NCBI GenBank assembly: GCA_035534615.1
Contig: DATLRO010000055.1
Location: 1 to 30,214 of the forward strand
Source of the DNA: JAGWRA01 sp035534615
GTDB taxonomy: Bacteria; Acidobacteriota; Vicinamibacteria; Vicinamibacterales; CAVVIG01
Reading direction: 5' to 3'
DNA length: 30,214 nt
Positions 23,414 to 30,214 of this stretch are shown here, piece by piece; positions within the stretch are counted from its first letter, which is position 1, and each line of letters begins with the position of its first letter. Both the position numbers and the translations under genes were made by a program. The notes beneath the pieces are model-generated. The model was not told the origin of the DNA. It worked only from the letters and a program-made list of their open reading frames with translations, and ran no database searches.

Positions 23414-24850
23414 ATGATCATGCCCAAGACCGCCAGGCGTCTGCTGCCCGGCCTGTTCCTGTCGCTCCTGATGGCGGGTGTCTGCGGCCGCCCGGCAGTC
23501 CTGCGCGCCCGGCCCGCGCTGCGCCCGGCGCCAGGTCTGGAGGCGCAGATCGACGGTATCGCGAGCCAGGTGCTGGCTGTCACCGGCGTCCCCAGCGCGT
23601 CGCTCGCCGTCGTCCGGGACGGTCGCATCGTCTACGCGCATGCGTACGGCTGGGCCCGCCTGACGCCCAGGATGGCGGCGACGCCGGCGATGCGCTACAG
23701 CATCGGATCCATCAGCAAGCAGTTCACCGCGGCGGCCGTCCTCCTGCTGCAGCAGCAGGGGAAGCTGTCGATCGACGATCCCGTCGGGAAGTACGTGCCC
23801 GGGCTGACCGACGGCCGCCACGTGACGATTCGCGAGATCCTGTCGCACACCTCCGGCTACCAGGATTTCTGGCCCCAGGACTACGTCCCGCCGCTCATGC
23901 TGAAGCCGATCGCGCCGCAGGGGATTCTCGATCGCTGGGCCAGGCAGCCGCTGGATTTCGCGCCGGGGACGAAGTGGCAGTACAGCAACACGAATTTCGT
24001 GATTGCCGGGCTGATCGTCCAGCGGGTCGCCGGCCTGCCGCTGTTCCAGTTCCTCCAGCAGCACGTCTTCACGCCGCTCCACATGACCAGCGTGACCAAC
24101 AGCGACCAGCACCCGCTGCCCGCGCGCGACCCGCTCGGCTACTTCCGCTACGCGCTCGGGCCGGTGCGTCCGGCGCCGATCGAAGGGGCCGGCTGGATGT
24201 TCGCGGCCGGCGAGCTGGCCATGACGCCGACCGACCTCGCCAGGTGGGACATCTCCATGATCCACCAGACGGTCCTCACGCCGGCCTCGTATCACGAAAT
24301 GGAAACCGACGTCCGGCTGAAGGACGGCGTCGGCACCCACTACGGCCTGGGCCTCGAGGTGCGCAGCCTCAACGGCCACCGCGAGCTCGAGCACAGCGGC
24401 GAGGTCTCGGGCTTCACCGCCGAGAACATCGTCCTGCCGGACGATGGGATGGCGGTGGCGGTGCTGACGAACCAGGACGCGGCCTCGGCCGCCTCGCAGA
24501 TCGGCCGGAAGGTCGTGAACGCGCTGCTGCGGCAGAGCAGCCAGTACGACCAGCGGCAGAACGCCCTGATCCGTAAGGTGTTCGACGGATTGCGGCAGGG
24601 GAAGATCGACCGCGCGCTGTTCACCGCCGACGCCAACGCCTACTTCACGCCGGAGGCGCTGCACGATTACGCGGCCAGCCTGGCGCCGCTCGGCAGGGTC
24701 GAGAGCTTCACCCCGACCGTCGTCGCGGGCCGGGGCGGGATGACGTATCGCGGCTTCACCGTGAAGTTCAAGAGCCGGACCGTGGCGCTCTCCATCTACG
24801 AGATGCCGGGCGGCCGGTTCGAGCAGTTCCTGGTGGAGGCGAGAAACTAG
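23414..24850 (+). CDS. Serine beta-lactamase-like hydrolase (class C / Pfam Beta-lactamase family)
   Basis: A 478-residue exported protein of the large serine hydrolase family that includes class C beta-lactamases, DD-peptidases and esterases. A signal peptide (LLPGLFLSLLMAGVCG) is followed by the catalytic domain, with S99-I-S-K102 (SIGSISKQFTAAA), Y190-S-N192 (WQYSNTNFV) and the third motif H327-S328-G329 (LEHSGEVSGF), in place of K-T-G. LSHTSGYQDFW is another common family segment. Residues 375-478 form a smaller C-terminal domain (ending YEMPGGRFEQFLVEARN), seen as an accessory domain in some hydrolases. ATG at 23414 has GGGAGAG upstream. The sequence does not show whether it acts on beta-lactams; most relatives with this layout are peptidases or esterases. 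Confidence 0.88.
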   Translation: MIMPKTARRLLPGLFLSLLMAGVCGRPAVLRARPALRPAPGLEAQIDGIASQVLAVTGVPSASLAVVRDGRIVYAHAYGWARLTPRMAATPAMRYSIGSISKQFTAAAVLLLQQQGKLSIDDPVGKYVPGLTDGRHVTIREILSHTSGYQDFWPQDYVPPLMLKPIAPQGILDRWARQPLDFAPGTKWQYSNTNFVIAGLIVQRVAGLPLFQFLQQHVFTPLHMTSVTNSDQHPLPARDPLGYFRYALGPVRPAPIEGAGWMFAAGELAMTPTDLARWDISMIHQTVLTPASYHEMETDVRLKDGVGTHYGLGLEVRSLNGHRELEHSGEVSGFTAENIVLPDDGMAVAVLTNQDAASAASQIGRKVVNALLRQSSQYDQRQNALIRKVFDGLRQGKIDRALFTADANAYFTPEALHDYAASLAPLGRVESFTPTVVAGRGGMTYRGFTVKFKSRTVALSIYEMPGGRFEQFLVEARN

Positions 24851-24900
24851 ACCGGGCACGGACGGCGAGCCGGGCGCAGATCGGCCGTGTGAGGCCGGTA

Positions 24901-24909
24901 TGGCATACT
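24901..24909 (+). promoter_or_regulatory. Possible extended -10 promoter for the pnt operon
   Basis: TGG-CATACT (extended TGn and a four-of-six -10) lies in the 186-bp gap before pntAA, with no good -35. A strong near-perfect GC hairpin (24943-24963, built on CCGGCC and GGCCGG) lies downstream in the would-be leader. Confidence 0.3.
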
Positions 24910-25036
24910 GTGGCGCGACGCTGTCGCGCCGGAGTCCCGGCCGGCCCCGGCCTGGGCCGGGCCGCGCCTCCCGGCAGCGCGGGGAGGATGGCCTGACGGC
25001 CGCGAATCCCGGGGAAACGGATGGACGGAGCGCTGG

Positions 25037-26164
25037 ATGGCATTCAAAGTCGCGGTACTGAAGGAGACACGACCTGGTGAACGACGCGTGGCGATGGTGC
25101 CGGTGGTGGCCGACAAGCTGAGCAAGCTCGGGGCCGACATCTGCATCCAGTCGGGGGCGGGCGACCTCGTGAGCCTCTCCGATCGCGCCTTCCGGAACGT
25201 CACATTCGAAGCCGATCCGCAGCGTCTCGTCGCCGGCGCCGACGTCGTCCTGGCGGTCCAGCCGCCGGCGGCCGACGTCGTGGGGGCGATGAAGCCGGGC
25301 GCCATCCTGATTTCCTTCATTCATGCCCACAAGGAACCGGATCTGGTCCGGCTGCTGCGCGACCGGCAGATCACCTGCTTCGCCATGGAGCTCGTGCCGC
25401 GGATCTCGCGGGCGCAGGCCATGGACGCGCTCTCCAGCCAGGCGGCGCTGGCCGGCTACTACGCTGTCCTGCTCGGGGCGACGAACCTTCCCCGCATTCT
25501 GCCGAGAATGACGACCGCCGTGGGGGCGCTGCGGCCGGCGGGCGTGCTGGTCATGGGGCTCGGCGTGGCCGGGCTGCAGGCGATCGCCACCGCGCGGCGC
25601 CTCGGCGCCGTCGTCGAGGGCTACGACGTCCGGCCCGAGACGCGGGAGGAGGCGGCGTCGCTCGGCGCCAAGTTCGTCGACACCGGCGTGGATGCGCGCG
25701 GCGAAGGGGGCTACGCGCGCGAACTGACGGCCGAGGAGAAGGAGATCGTCAACAAGGCGCTCACGCGGCACATCCAGCAGGCGGACCTCGTCATCACCAC
25801 GGCGGCCGTGCCCGGACGCCCCGCGCCGAAGCTGATCAGCCGCGCGCAGGTCGACGGGATGAAGGCGGGCGCCGTGATCGTCGATCTGGCGGCCGAGGGG
25901 GGCGGCAACTGCGAGTACACCGCGCCCGGCGAGACCGTGCGGATCGGGGCGGTGACCATCGTGGCGCCGCTGAACGTGCCGTCGCTGGTCGGCGAGCATG
26001 CGAGCGAGCTGTACGCGAAGAATCTCCTGAACCTGCTGGAGCTGATGATTCGGGACGGAGCGCTCGCCCCCGACTGGGAGGATGAAGTGCTCGCGAAGAC
26101 CGTGCTGACGCGCGGGAGCGAGATTACGAGCGAGGCGGCCCGCAAGGCCGTGGAACAGGCCTAG
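25037..26164 (+). CDS. pntAA: NAD(P)+ transhydrogenase subunit alpha part 1 (NAD-binding domain I)
   Basis: A 375-residue soluble domain I of proton-translocating transhydrogenase, which binds NAD(H) and exchanges hydride with NADP(H) bound by PntB. It opens with FKVAVLKETRPGERRVAMVP, the conserved start shared with alanine dehydrogenase. The Rossmann motif is VLVMGLGVAGLQAIATARRLGA, near residue 170, followed by GYDVRPETREEAASLGAKF. ADLVITTAAVPGRPAPKLI and VIVDLAAEGGGNCEYT are diagnostic for the family. The membrane part of the alpha subunit is encoded separately by the next gene, as in many non-enteric bacteria. The start ATG at 25037 has GGAG 6 nt upstream. The spacing to pntAB is 17 bp. 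Confidence 0.95.
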   Translation: MAFKVAVLKETRPGERRVAMVPVVADKLSKLGADICIQSGAGDLVSLSDRAFRNVTFEADPQRLVAGADVVLAVQPPAADVVGAMKPGAILISFIHAHKEPDLVRLLRDRQITCFAMELVPRISRAQAMDALSSQAALAGYYAVLLGATNLPRILPRMTTAVGALRPAGVLVMGLGVAGLQAIATARRLGAVVEGYDVRPETREEAASLGAKFVDTGVDARGEGGYARELTAEEKEIVNKALTRHIQQADLVITTAAVPGRPAPKLISRAQVDGMKAGAVIVDLAAEGGGNCEYTAPGETVRIGAVTIVAPLNVPSLVGEHASELYAKNLLNLLELMIRDGALAPDWEDEVLAKTVLTRGSEITSEAARKAVEQA

Positions 26165-26181
26165 CGCACCGGGAGATCGTC

Positions 26182-26490
26182 ATGAACGCCGAGGTCAGTG
26201 TCGTCGGATTCGTCGCCCTTTACATCTTCATGCTGGCGGCCTTCACCGGATACGAAGTCATCGCCCGCGTTCCCGCCATCCTGCATACGCCGCTCATGTC
26301 GGGCTCCAACTTCGTGCACGGCATCGTCGTCGTCGGCGCGATCTACGCGCTGATCAACGCCGGGTCGACGCCCGAACAGGTGATCGGGTTCCTCGGCGTG
26401 CTGCTCGGGGCCGGCAACGCCGCCGGCGGGTACGTCGTCACCGAGCGGATGCTCGAGATGTTCAAGTCGAGCGGGCCGGGGAAGCGCTGA
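26182..26490 (+). CDS. pntAB: NAD(P)+ transhydrogenase subunit alpha part 2 (membrane domain)
   Basis: A 102-residue membrane protein forming part of domain II, the proton channel. It has three to four hydrophobic helices: VVGFVALYIFMLAAFTGYEV, then the conserved R-x-P-x-x-L-H-T-P-L-M-S-G-x-N region (IARVPAILHTPLMSGSNFVHG), and VIGFLGVLLGAGNAAGGYVVTERML. This matches the short PntAB of split transhydrogenases. GGGAG lies 6 nt before the ATG. Its TGA overlaps the ATG of pntB, giving translational coupling. Confidence 0.94.
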   Translation: MNAEVSVVGFVALYIFMLAAFTGYEVIARVPAILHTPLMSGSNFVHGIVVVGAIYALINAGSTPEQVIGFLGVLLGAGNAAGGYVVTERMLEMFKSSGPGKR

Positions 26491-27944
26491 TGGAGTCCGT
26501 CATGAATCCGGTGTGGGTCATCAACGCGTGCGGGTTCACCGCCGTGTTGCTCTTCATCTACGGGCTCAAGCGGATGTCGTCCCCCGTGACGGCGCGCTCC
26601 GGCATCGTCGTGGCCGGCTACGGGATGCTGGTCGCGGTGCTCTCCGCCTTTCTGTACGTCTTCGGCGTCAGCGGCGCGGCGCGGGCGCACCTGCCGGTCA
26701 ACATCGTGCTGGCCCTGATCGCCCTCGCGCTCGGGCTCGGCTGGGCCTGGTGGAGCGGCAAGCGGGTGGCGCTGACCGCGATGCCGCAGATGGTGGCGCT
26801 CTACAACGGCCTGGGCGGCGGCGCGGCCGGCGCCATCGCGGCCGTCGAACTGCTCGGCGGCAAGGCGCACGGGCTGACGCACCTCGGCGTGACGCTCGTC
26901 GGCGCGCTGATCGGCTCGGTCGCGTTCTCCGGCTCGCTGATCGCCTGGGCCAAGCTCGACGGGCGCATGAACAAGCCGTGGCGCGTGCGCGGCCAGCAGA
27001 TCTACAACATGATCGTCCTGCTGGCCACCGCCGTGGTCGGCGCGTACATCATCTACGCCGTCGCCGGACTCGACCGGCCGGTCGTCGAGGCGACCGGGCT
27101 GTTCTTCGCCCTGGCGCTGCTGTTCGGCGTCCTCGCGACCGTGCCGATCGGCGGCGCCGACATGCCGGTCGTCATCTCGCTCTACAACGCCCTGACCGGC
27201 CTGGCCGTCGGCCTGGACGGATTCGTCCTGCAGAACCCGGCCCTGATGATCGCCGGCATGGTGGTCGGATCGGCCGGCACGCTGCTGACGCTGCTGATGG
27301 CCCGCGCCATGAACCGGTCGGTGAGCAACGTGCTGTTCACCCACTTCGGCGACGTCAGCCTCGAGCAGCAGGGCGAGATCAAGGGCCGGCTGAAGCCGGT
27401 CGAGGCGAGCGACGCCGGCGTGTCCATGCGTTATGCCGGCAAGGTCATCATCGTGCCCGGCTACGGCCTGGCAGCGGCGCAGGCGCAGCAGAAGCTGTAC
27501 GAATTCGTGAAGCTGCTGCTGTCGGCCGGGGTCGAGGTCAAGTTCGCCATCCACCCCGTGGCCGGCCGGATGCCCGGACACATGGACGTGCTGCTGGCCG
27601 AGGCCGGCGTCCCCTACGACCTGATTCACGAGCTGGACGAGATCAACGACGAGTTCAGCAGCGCGGACGTCGCCCTGGTCATCGGCGCCAACGACGTCGT
27701 GAACCCCGCGGCCCGCACCGACAAGTCGTCGCCAATTTACGGCATGCCGATCCTGAACGTCGATCGGGCCCATCAGGTGTACGTCATCAAGCGCGGCCAG
27801 GGGAAGGGCTACGCCGGCGTCGAGAACGAGCTGTTCTTCGCCGACAACACCAATATGGTCTATGGCGACGCCCAGGGCGTGCTCGTGAAGATGATCCAGG
27901 CCGTGAAGGAGCTCGGCGGCGCCGAGGCGGGATCGGCCGCGTAA
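26490..27944 (+). CDS. pntB: NAD(P)+ transhydrogenase subunit beta
   Basis: A 484-residue beta subunit. The N-terminal half has about eight to nine membrane helices (domain II), with landmarks MPQMVALYNGLGGGAAGAIAA, VTLVGALIGSVAFSGSLIAWAKL and PIGGADMPVVISLYNALTGLAVG. After a linker near residue 290, the soluble NADP(H)-binding domain III follows: VIIVPGYGLAAAQAQQ (the GxGxxxA variant Rossmann turn), FAIHPVAGRMPGHMDVLLAEA, VALVIGANDVVNPAA, and NVDRAHQVYVIKRGQGKGYAGVEN, which is typical for NADP binding. The complex uses proton-motive force to make NADPH. It starts at ATG 26490, sharing one base with the pntAB stop. An alternative ATG at 26502 is possible. A REP-like palindrome begins 2 bp after its stop. 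Confidence 0.95.
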   Translation: MESVMNPVWVINACGFTAVLLFIYGLKRMSSPVTARSGIVVAGYGMLVAVLSAFLYVFGVSGAARAHLPVNIVLALIALALGLGWAWWSGKRVALTAMPQMVALYNGLGGGAAGAIAAVELLGGKAHGLTHLGVTLVGALIGSVAFSGSLIAWAKLDGRMNKPWRVRGQQIYNMIVLLATAVVGAYIIYAVAGLDRPVVEATGLFFALALLFGVLATVPIGGADMPVVISLYNALTGLAVGLDGFVLQNPALMIAGMVVGSAGTLLTLLMARAMNRSVSNVLFTHFGDVSLEQQGEIKGRLKPVEASDAGVSMRYAGKVIIVPGYGLAAAQAQQKLYEFVKLLLSAGVEVKFAIHPVAGRMPGHMDVLLAEAGVPYDLIHELDEINDEFSSADVALVIGANDVVNPAARTDKSSPIYGMPILNVDRAHQVYVIKRGQGKGYAGVENELFFADNTNMVYGDAQGVLVKMIQAVKELGGAEAGSAA

Positions 27945-27945
27945 C

Positions 27946-28194
27946 ACCGAGCTGAAGCTCGGTGCTACGCGGGCGATGTGAACGATCGTAGCGCCGAGCT
28001 TCAGCTCGGCTAGCTCAGCCAGCGCAGCCGGATTCACGTCGTAGCGCCGAGCTTCAGCTCGGCTAGCTCGCCCAGCTCAGCCTGATTCACGTCGTAGCGC
28101 CGAGCTCAAGCTCGGCTAGACCCGCCTGGTGCCCTCCAACGACACTGCGCAAGGACACACGATGCCTGTAGACCGAGCTAAAGCTCGGTGCTAC
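27946..28194. repeat. Cluster of five REP-like palindromic repeats
   Basis: Five copies of a palindromic element with core CGAGCTNNAGCTCG: 27946-27968 (ACCGAGCTGAAGCTCGGT then GCTAC), 27988-28014, 28041-28067 and 28094-28119 (GTAGCGCCGAGCTTCAGCTCGG type, opposite orientation), and 28172-28194 (ACCGAGCTAAAGCTCGGT then GCTAC). The three inner copies sit in a 53-bp direct repeat that also includes GATTCACGTC. The two outer copies share a longer context (GGTGCTACG..GGCGATGT). Each core can fold into a stable stem. The first copy starts 2 bp after the pntB stop and may terminate or stabilise that transcript. The 344-bp gene-free stretch 27945-28288 consists of this cluster plus the A/T-rich region before the CGNR gene. 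No transposase or RAYT gene is present in the window. Confidence 0.9.
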
Positions 28195-28200
28195 GAAGGC

Positions 28201-28288
28201 GATGTAACTGATTTGGTAACCGCCTAATACAGATATACTGGTTATGGTATTTGAAACCCCTGTTACGCTGTTTGATGGTTAGAGACTC
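28201..28288 (+). promoter_or_regulatory. A/T-rich promoter/operator region of the CGNR gene
   Basis: A locally A/T-rich patch, unlike the surrounding DNA. It contains TTGGTA (28213-28218), TATACT (28234-28239; five of six -10 matches, but only a 15-bp spacer) and an inverted repeat TAACC (28217-28221) / GGTTA (28240-28244) spanning the promoter, suited to repressor binding. Regulation by the CGNR protein itself is a guess. Confidence 0.4.
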
Positions 28289-28945
28289 ATGCCAGAGCCG
28301 AAGCCTCCTTTGCTGGCACCTCCCTTTACGTTGACCGGTGGCGCCCTGTGCCTCGACCTTGCCAACACCCTCGACCGACCCGCCGCTGCGGCGATGGCGG
28401 GAGAGACACTGGCCGGGGAGAGATTGAGGGAATATCGGGACCTCGTCTGCTGGGCCGAGCAGGCGGGCGCCATTCCGCTCGAGGCGGGGAAGCGGCTGCG
28501 AGCCGAAGCCGACCGGCGGCCGGGCGCGGCCGAGAGCGCACTGGCTGGTGCGCGGGCGTTTCGGGAGGAGCTTTACGGCATCTTCTCGGCGCTCGCCGGC
28601 GGTCGCCCGGCGCCGGCCCAGGCGCTGGCCATGCTCAACGCGGCACTCGCCCCCGCGTTTGCCCGGCGCCGGCTGACGGGCGATGAGGACCGGTTCGGCT
28701 GGCAATGGGATTTCGACGACCGTGCCCTCGACGGCGTGCTGGCGCCGGTGGTGGAGTCGGCCGCCAGCCTGCTGACGTCGCCCGACCTGGCGCGGGTGCG
28801 CGAATGCGAGGCGGCCGACTGTGCCTGGTTGTTCCTCGACCGCAGCCGGAACGGCTCGCGGCGCTGGTGCGACATGTCCGCGTGCGGCAACCGAGCCAAG
28901 GTGCGGCGGCACTATGCGCGCGCGCGTGCGTCGGCGCCGCGATGA
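28289..28945 (+). CDS. ABATE-domain/CGNR zinc-finger transcriptional regulator
   Basis: A 218-residue protein of the CGNR family. The N-terminal ABATE (stress-response) domain reads FTLTGGALCLDLANTL, then LREYRDLVCWAEQAGAI, and contains the typical 'LDlaNT' segment. The C-terminal zinc finger reads VRECEAADCAWLFLDRSRNGSRRWCDMSACGNRAKVRRHYAR, split here as CEAADCAWLFLD and WCDMSACGNRAK; it holds four cysteines and the CGNR signature followed by a basic helix. The family is thought to regulate transcription under stress; ligands are unknown. Length is normal. The ATG at 28289 follows an A/T-rich region. The gene converges on the PadR gene with a 21-bp gap. Confidence 0.9.
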   Translation: MPEPKPPLLAPPFTLTGGALCLDLANTLDRPAAAAMAGETLAGERLREYRDLVCWAEQAGAIPLEAGKRLRAEADRRPGAAESALAGARAFREELYGIFSALAGGRPAPAQALAMLNAALAPAFARRRLTGDEDRFGWQWDFDDRALDGVLAPVVESAASLLTSPDLARVRECEAADCAWLFLDRSRNGSRRWCDMSACGNRAKVRRHYARARASAPR

Positions 28946-28966
28946 GGCTGGCGGCGATCGCGGCGG

Positions 28967-29302
28967 TCACGCGCCGGCGGGGGGTGACCGGCGGCTTTTC
29001 CGGCCGGCTCGTGCCTGCGGCTCGCCCAACTGCCGGTAGCGCGCGATGGCGTCGGCCAGCGCCTCGCGGCCTTCGGCCGTCAGCTCGTAGTACTTGCGCG
29101 CCGGTCGCCGCTCGTGCCGGGCGATCTCTGCCTGTTCCCACTTCGACTCGACGAACCCGCCGAGCTCGAGGCGGCGAAGCGCCGGGTAGACGGTGCCACC
29201 CGGCAGTCCGGTGGCGTCCATGACGTCCAACCCGTACGGCGAGCCGGCGGCGAGCGCCTGGAGAATCACCGTGGCGGTGTAGGAGAGATGGCTCCTCGGC
29301 AT
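28967..29302 (-). CDS. PadR-family transcriptional regulator
   Basis: A 111-residue winged-helix regulator. It opens with SYTATVILQALAAGSPYGLDVMDATGLPGGTVYPALRRLELGGFV, whose parts (SPYGLDVM; GTVYPALRRLE) are the helix-turn-helix hallmarks of PadR proteins. The wing region ERRPARKYYELTAEGREAL follows, as does a short C-terminal helix for dimerisation. It belongs to the small PadR type, without a large effector domain. ATG at 29302 is chosen because AAGGAGG lies 7 nt upstream and the domain starts at once; the longer in-frame reading to 29392 is not conserved-looking. PadR proteins often repress adjacent transporter or stress genes. Here the upstream neighbour on the same strand is the DNA-repair fusion gene, 96 bp away. 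Confidence 0.9.
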   Translation of the reverse strand: MPRSHLSYTATVILQALAAGSPYGLDVMDATGLPGGTVYPALRRLELGGFVESKWEQAEIARHERRPARKYYELTAEGREALADAIARYRQLGEPQARAGRKSRRSPPAGA

Positions 29303-29398
29303 GGCACCGCCTCCTTCCCGGCCCTCAGCCGTGTACAGGTCCGAACGGCAGTTCAGCGCGCCGCCGCATGGGCTGCCGCCGGGTGGCGCCAAGGCGTG

Positions 29399-30214
29399 CT
29401 ACTTCTGCGCCAGCTCCGTCGCGCGCCACAGGTACCAGCTCGCCACCGTGCGGTACGGCTTCCATCGTGCGCCCTGCTTCTCGAGGGTCTTGCGATCCGG
29501 CAGGCTGCGCTTTCTGAACGCCGCCGCGTACCCCTTCCGGATGCCGTAGTCGTCCACCGGCAGGACGTCGGGCCGGCCGAGCCGGAAGATCAGGAGCATC
29601 TCCACCGTCCACCGGCCGATGCCCCGCACCTCGGTCAGCCGCTCGATGAGCGCCGCGTCTTCCAGGCGCTGCGCCTCGGCGAGCGACGGGATACCGCCGT
29701 CCGCCGCCCGCCGCGCAAGGTCGCGCAGCGACAGCAGCTTCTGCCGTGAGAGGCCGGCGGCACGCAGCCTTTCGTCGGACGTCCGCAGAATCTGTTCGGG
29801 CGTCGGCCCGTGCTGCGCGCGGGGAAAGAGGGCGCGCACGCGGGCAAAGATCGTCGCGGCCGCCTTGCCGGTCAGCTGCTGGTAGACAATCGCCTCGGCC
29901 AGCGCGACGAACAGGCTCGGCGTTCTGTCGAGCCGCAGCCGGAACGGCCCGACCGCGTCGATGAGCCGGGCGAGCGCCGGGTCGGATGCCCGCACGTGTG
30001 CCACGGCGGCATCCGGATCGAAGCCGAGCGCCCCATCCTCGTCGAACAGCCCCGGGCCGGCGTCCGCGCGCGTCCCTTCGAGCGCCAGCAGGCGGAATTT
30101 CGTCGCCAGCCCGCCGGGTGCGGAGAACCCGCCCGCTCTGCCGCCGGCGGCGAGGACGCGATGGCACGGCACGACAATCGGAAACGGGTTCCGTCCGAGC
30201 GCCTGGCCGACGGC
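29399..30214 (-). CDS. O6-alkylguanine-DNA alkyltransferase / AlkA-type DNA glycosylase fusion (partial)
   Basis: The frame is open from the right edge, so the N-terminus is outside the window. It begins with AVGQALGRNPFPIVVPCHRV, then AAGGRAGGFSAPGGLATKFRLLALEG. This is the C-terminal end of O6-alkylguanine-DNA alkyltransferase with its active-site PCHR Cys. In the same frame, after about 20 linker residues, a full HhH-GPD glycosylase domain follows: AEAIVYQQLTGKAAATIFARV, then LTEVRGIGRWTVEMLLIF (helix-hairpin-helix), then LPVDDYGIRKGY with the catalytic Asp. It ends WKPYRTVASWYLWRATEL, typical of AlkA/3-methyladenine glycosylase II. The product would combine direct reversal of O6-alkylguanine with excision of N-alkylpurines. 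An upstream Ada-type domain cannot be excluded. No stop or frameshift separates the two parts. Confidence 0.88.
   Translation of the reverse strand, partial: AVGQALGRNPFPIVVPCHRVLAAGGRAGGFSAPGGLATKFRLLALEGTRADAGPGLFDEDGALGFDPDAAVAHVRASDPALARLIDAVGPFRLRLDRTPSLFVALAEAIVYQQLTGKAAATIFARVRALFPRAQHGPTPEQILRTSDERLRAAGLSRQKLLSLRDLARRAADGGIPSLAEAQRLEDAALIERLTEVRGIGRWTVEMLLIFRLGRPDVLPVDDYGIRKGYAAAFRKRSLPDRKTLEKQGARWKPYRTVASWYLWRATELAQK

Noticed and set aside
23180..25999. A 939-residue minus-strand open frame
   Set aside because: It runs antisense through the copper protein, beta-lactamase-like and pntAA genes and has no recognisable domain.
27946..28194. CRISPR array
   Set aside because: Repeats are palindromic in alternating orientation with similar, non-unique spacers, and there are no cas genes.

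Overview
This GC-rich window (about two thirds G+C by eye) looks like the chromosome of a Gram-negative aerobe, most likely an acidobacterium of the Vicinamibacteria type. That placement is an inference from gene content: an alternative complex III (ACIII) operon whose actB carries the 'TAT-variant' N-terminus and a fused Fe-S subunit, joined to an A2-type caa3 oxidase; a FadL porin; a CGNR/ABATE regulator; and many hairpin-type intergenic repeats. No rRNA, tRNA, integrase, transposase or CRISPR array was seen.

Layout. 1-492: two truncated gene starts facing each other, a PhyH-type dioxygenase fragment (+) and an AraC-type cupin fragment (-), meeting near position 200. 507-541: a heptanucleotide tandem repeat. 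572-1231 (-): MarC. 1534-2946 (+): amino-acid permease. 2977-3672 (-): a two-thioredoxin-fold disulfide oxidoreductase with an in-frame TGA exactly where the first Cys of its second CxxC should be, followed by a good bacterial SECIS hairpin. This is a strong selenoprotein candidate and the most notable item here. 3891-4304 (-): an eight-cysteine zinc-ribbon protein.

4537-17824 (+) is one long respiratory supercluster: promoter, actA, actB, actC, actD, actE, actF, a one-helix protein of unknown function, SCO, coxB (with cytochrome c domain), coxA, coxC, coxD. It encodes quinol oxidation by ACIII, electron transfer through c-type hemes, and oxygen reduction by a caa3 oxidase, with SCO for CuA assembly.

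17945-19336 (-): FadL-type porin. 19510-19794 (+): SemiSWEET. 19827-20993 (-): SPASM radical SAM enzyme. Divergent from it, 21112-23327 (+): an unusual radical SAM protein followed closely by a two-domain NirK-like copper protein. 23414-24850 (+): serine beta-lactamase-like hydrolase. 25037-27944 (+): three-gene proton-translocating transhydrogenase (pntAA-pntAB-pntB). 27946-28194: a cluster of five REP-like palindromes. 28289-28945 (+): CGNR zinc-finger regulator. 28967-29302 (-): PadR regulator. 29399-30214 (-): an alkyltransferase/AlkA glycosylase fusion running off the right edge.

Convergent gene pairs are separated by perfect GC hairpins (2952-2972, 17861-17894, 19820-19844), probably bidirectional terminators.
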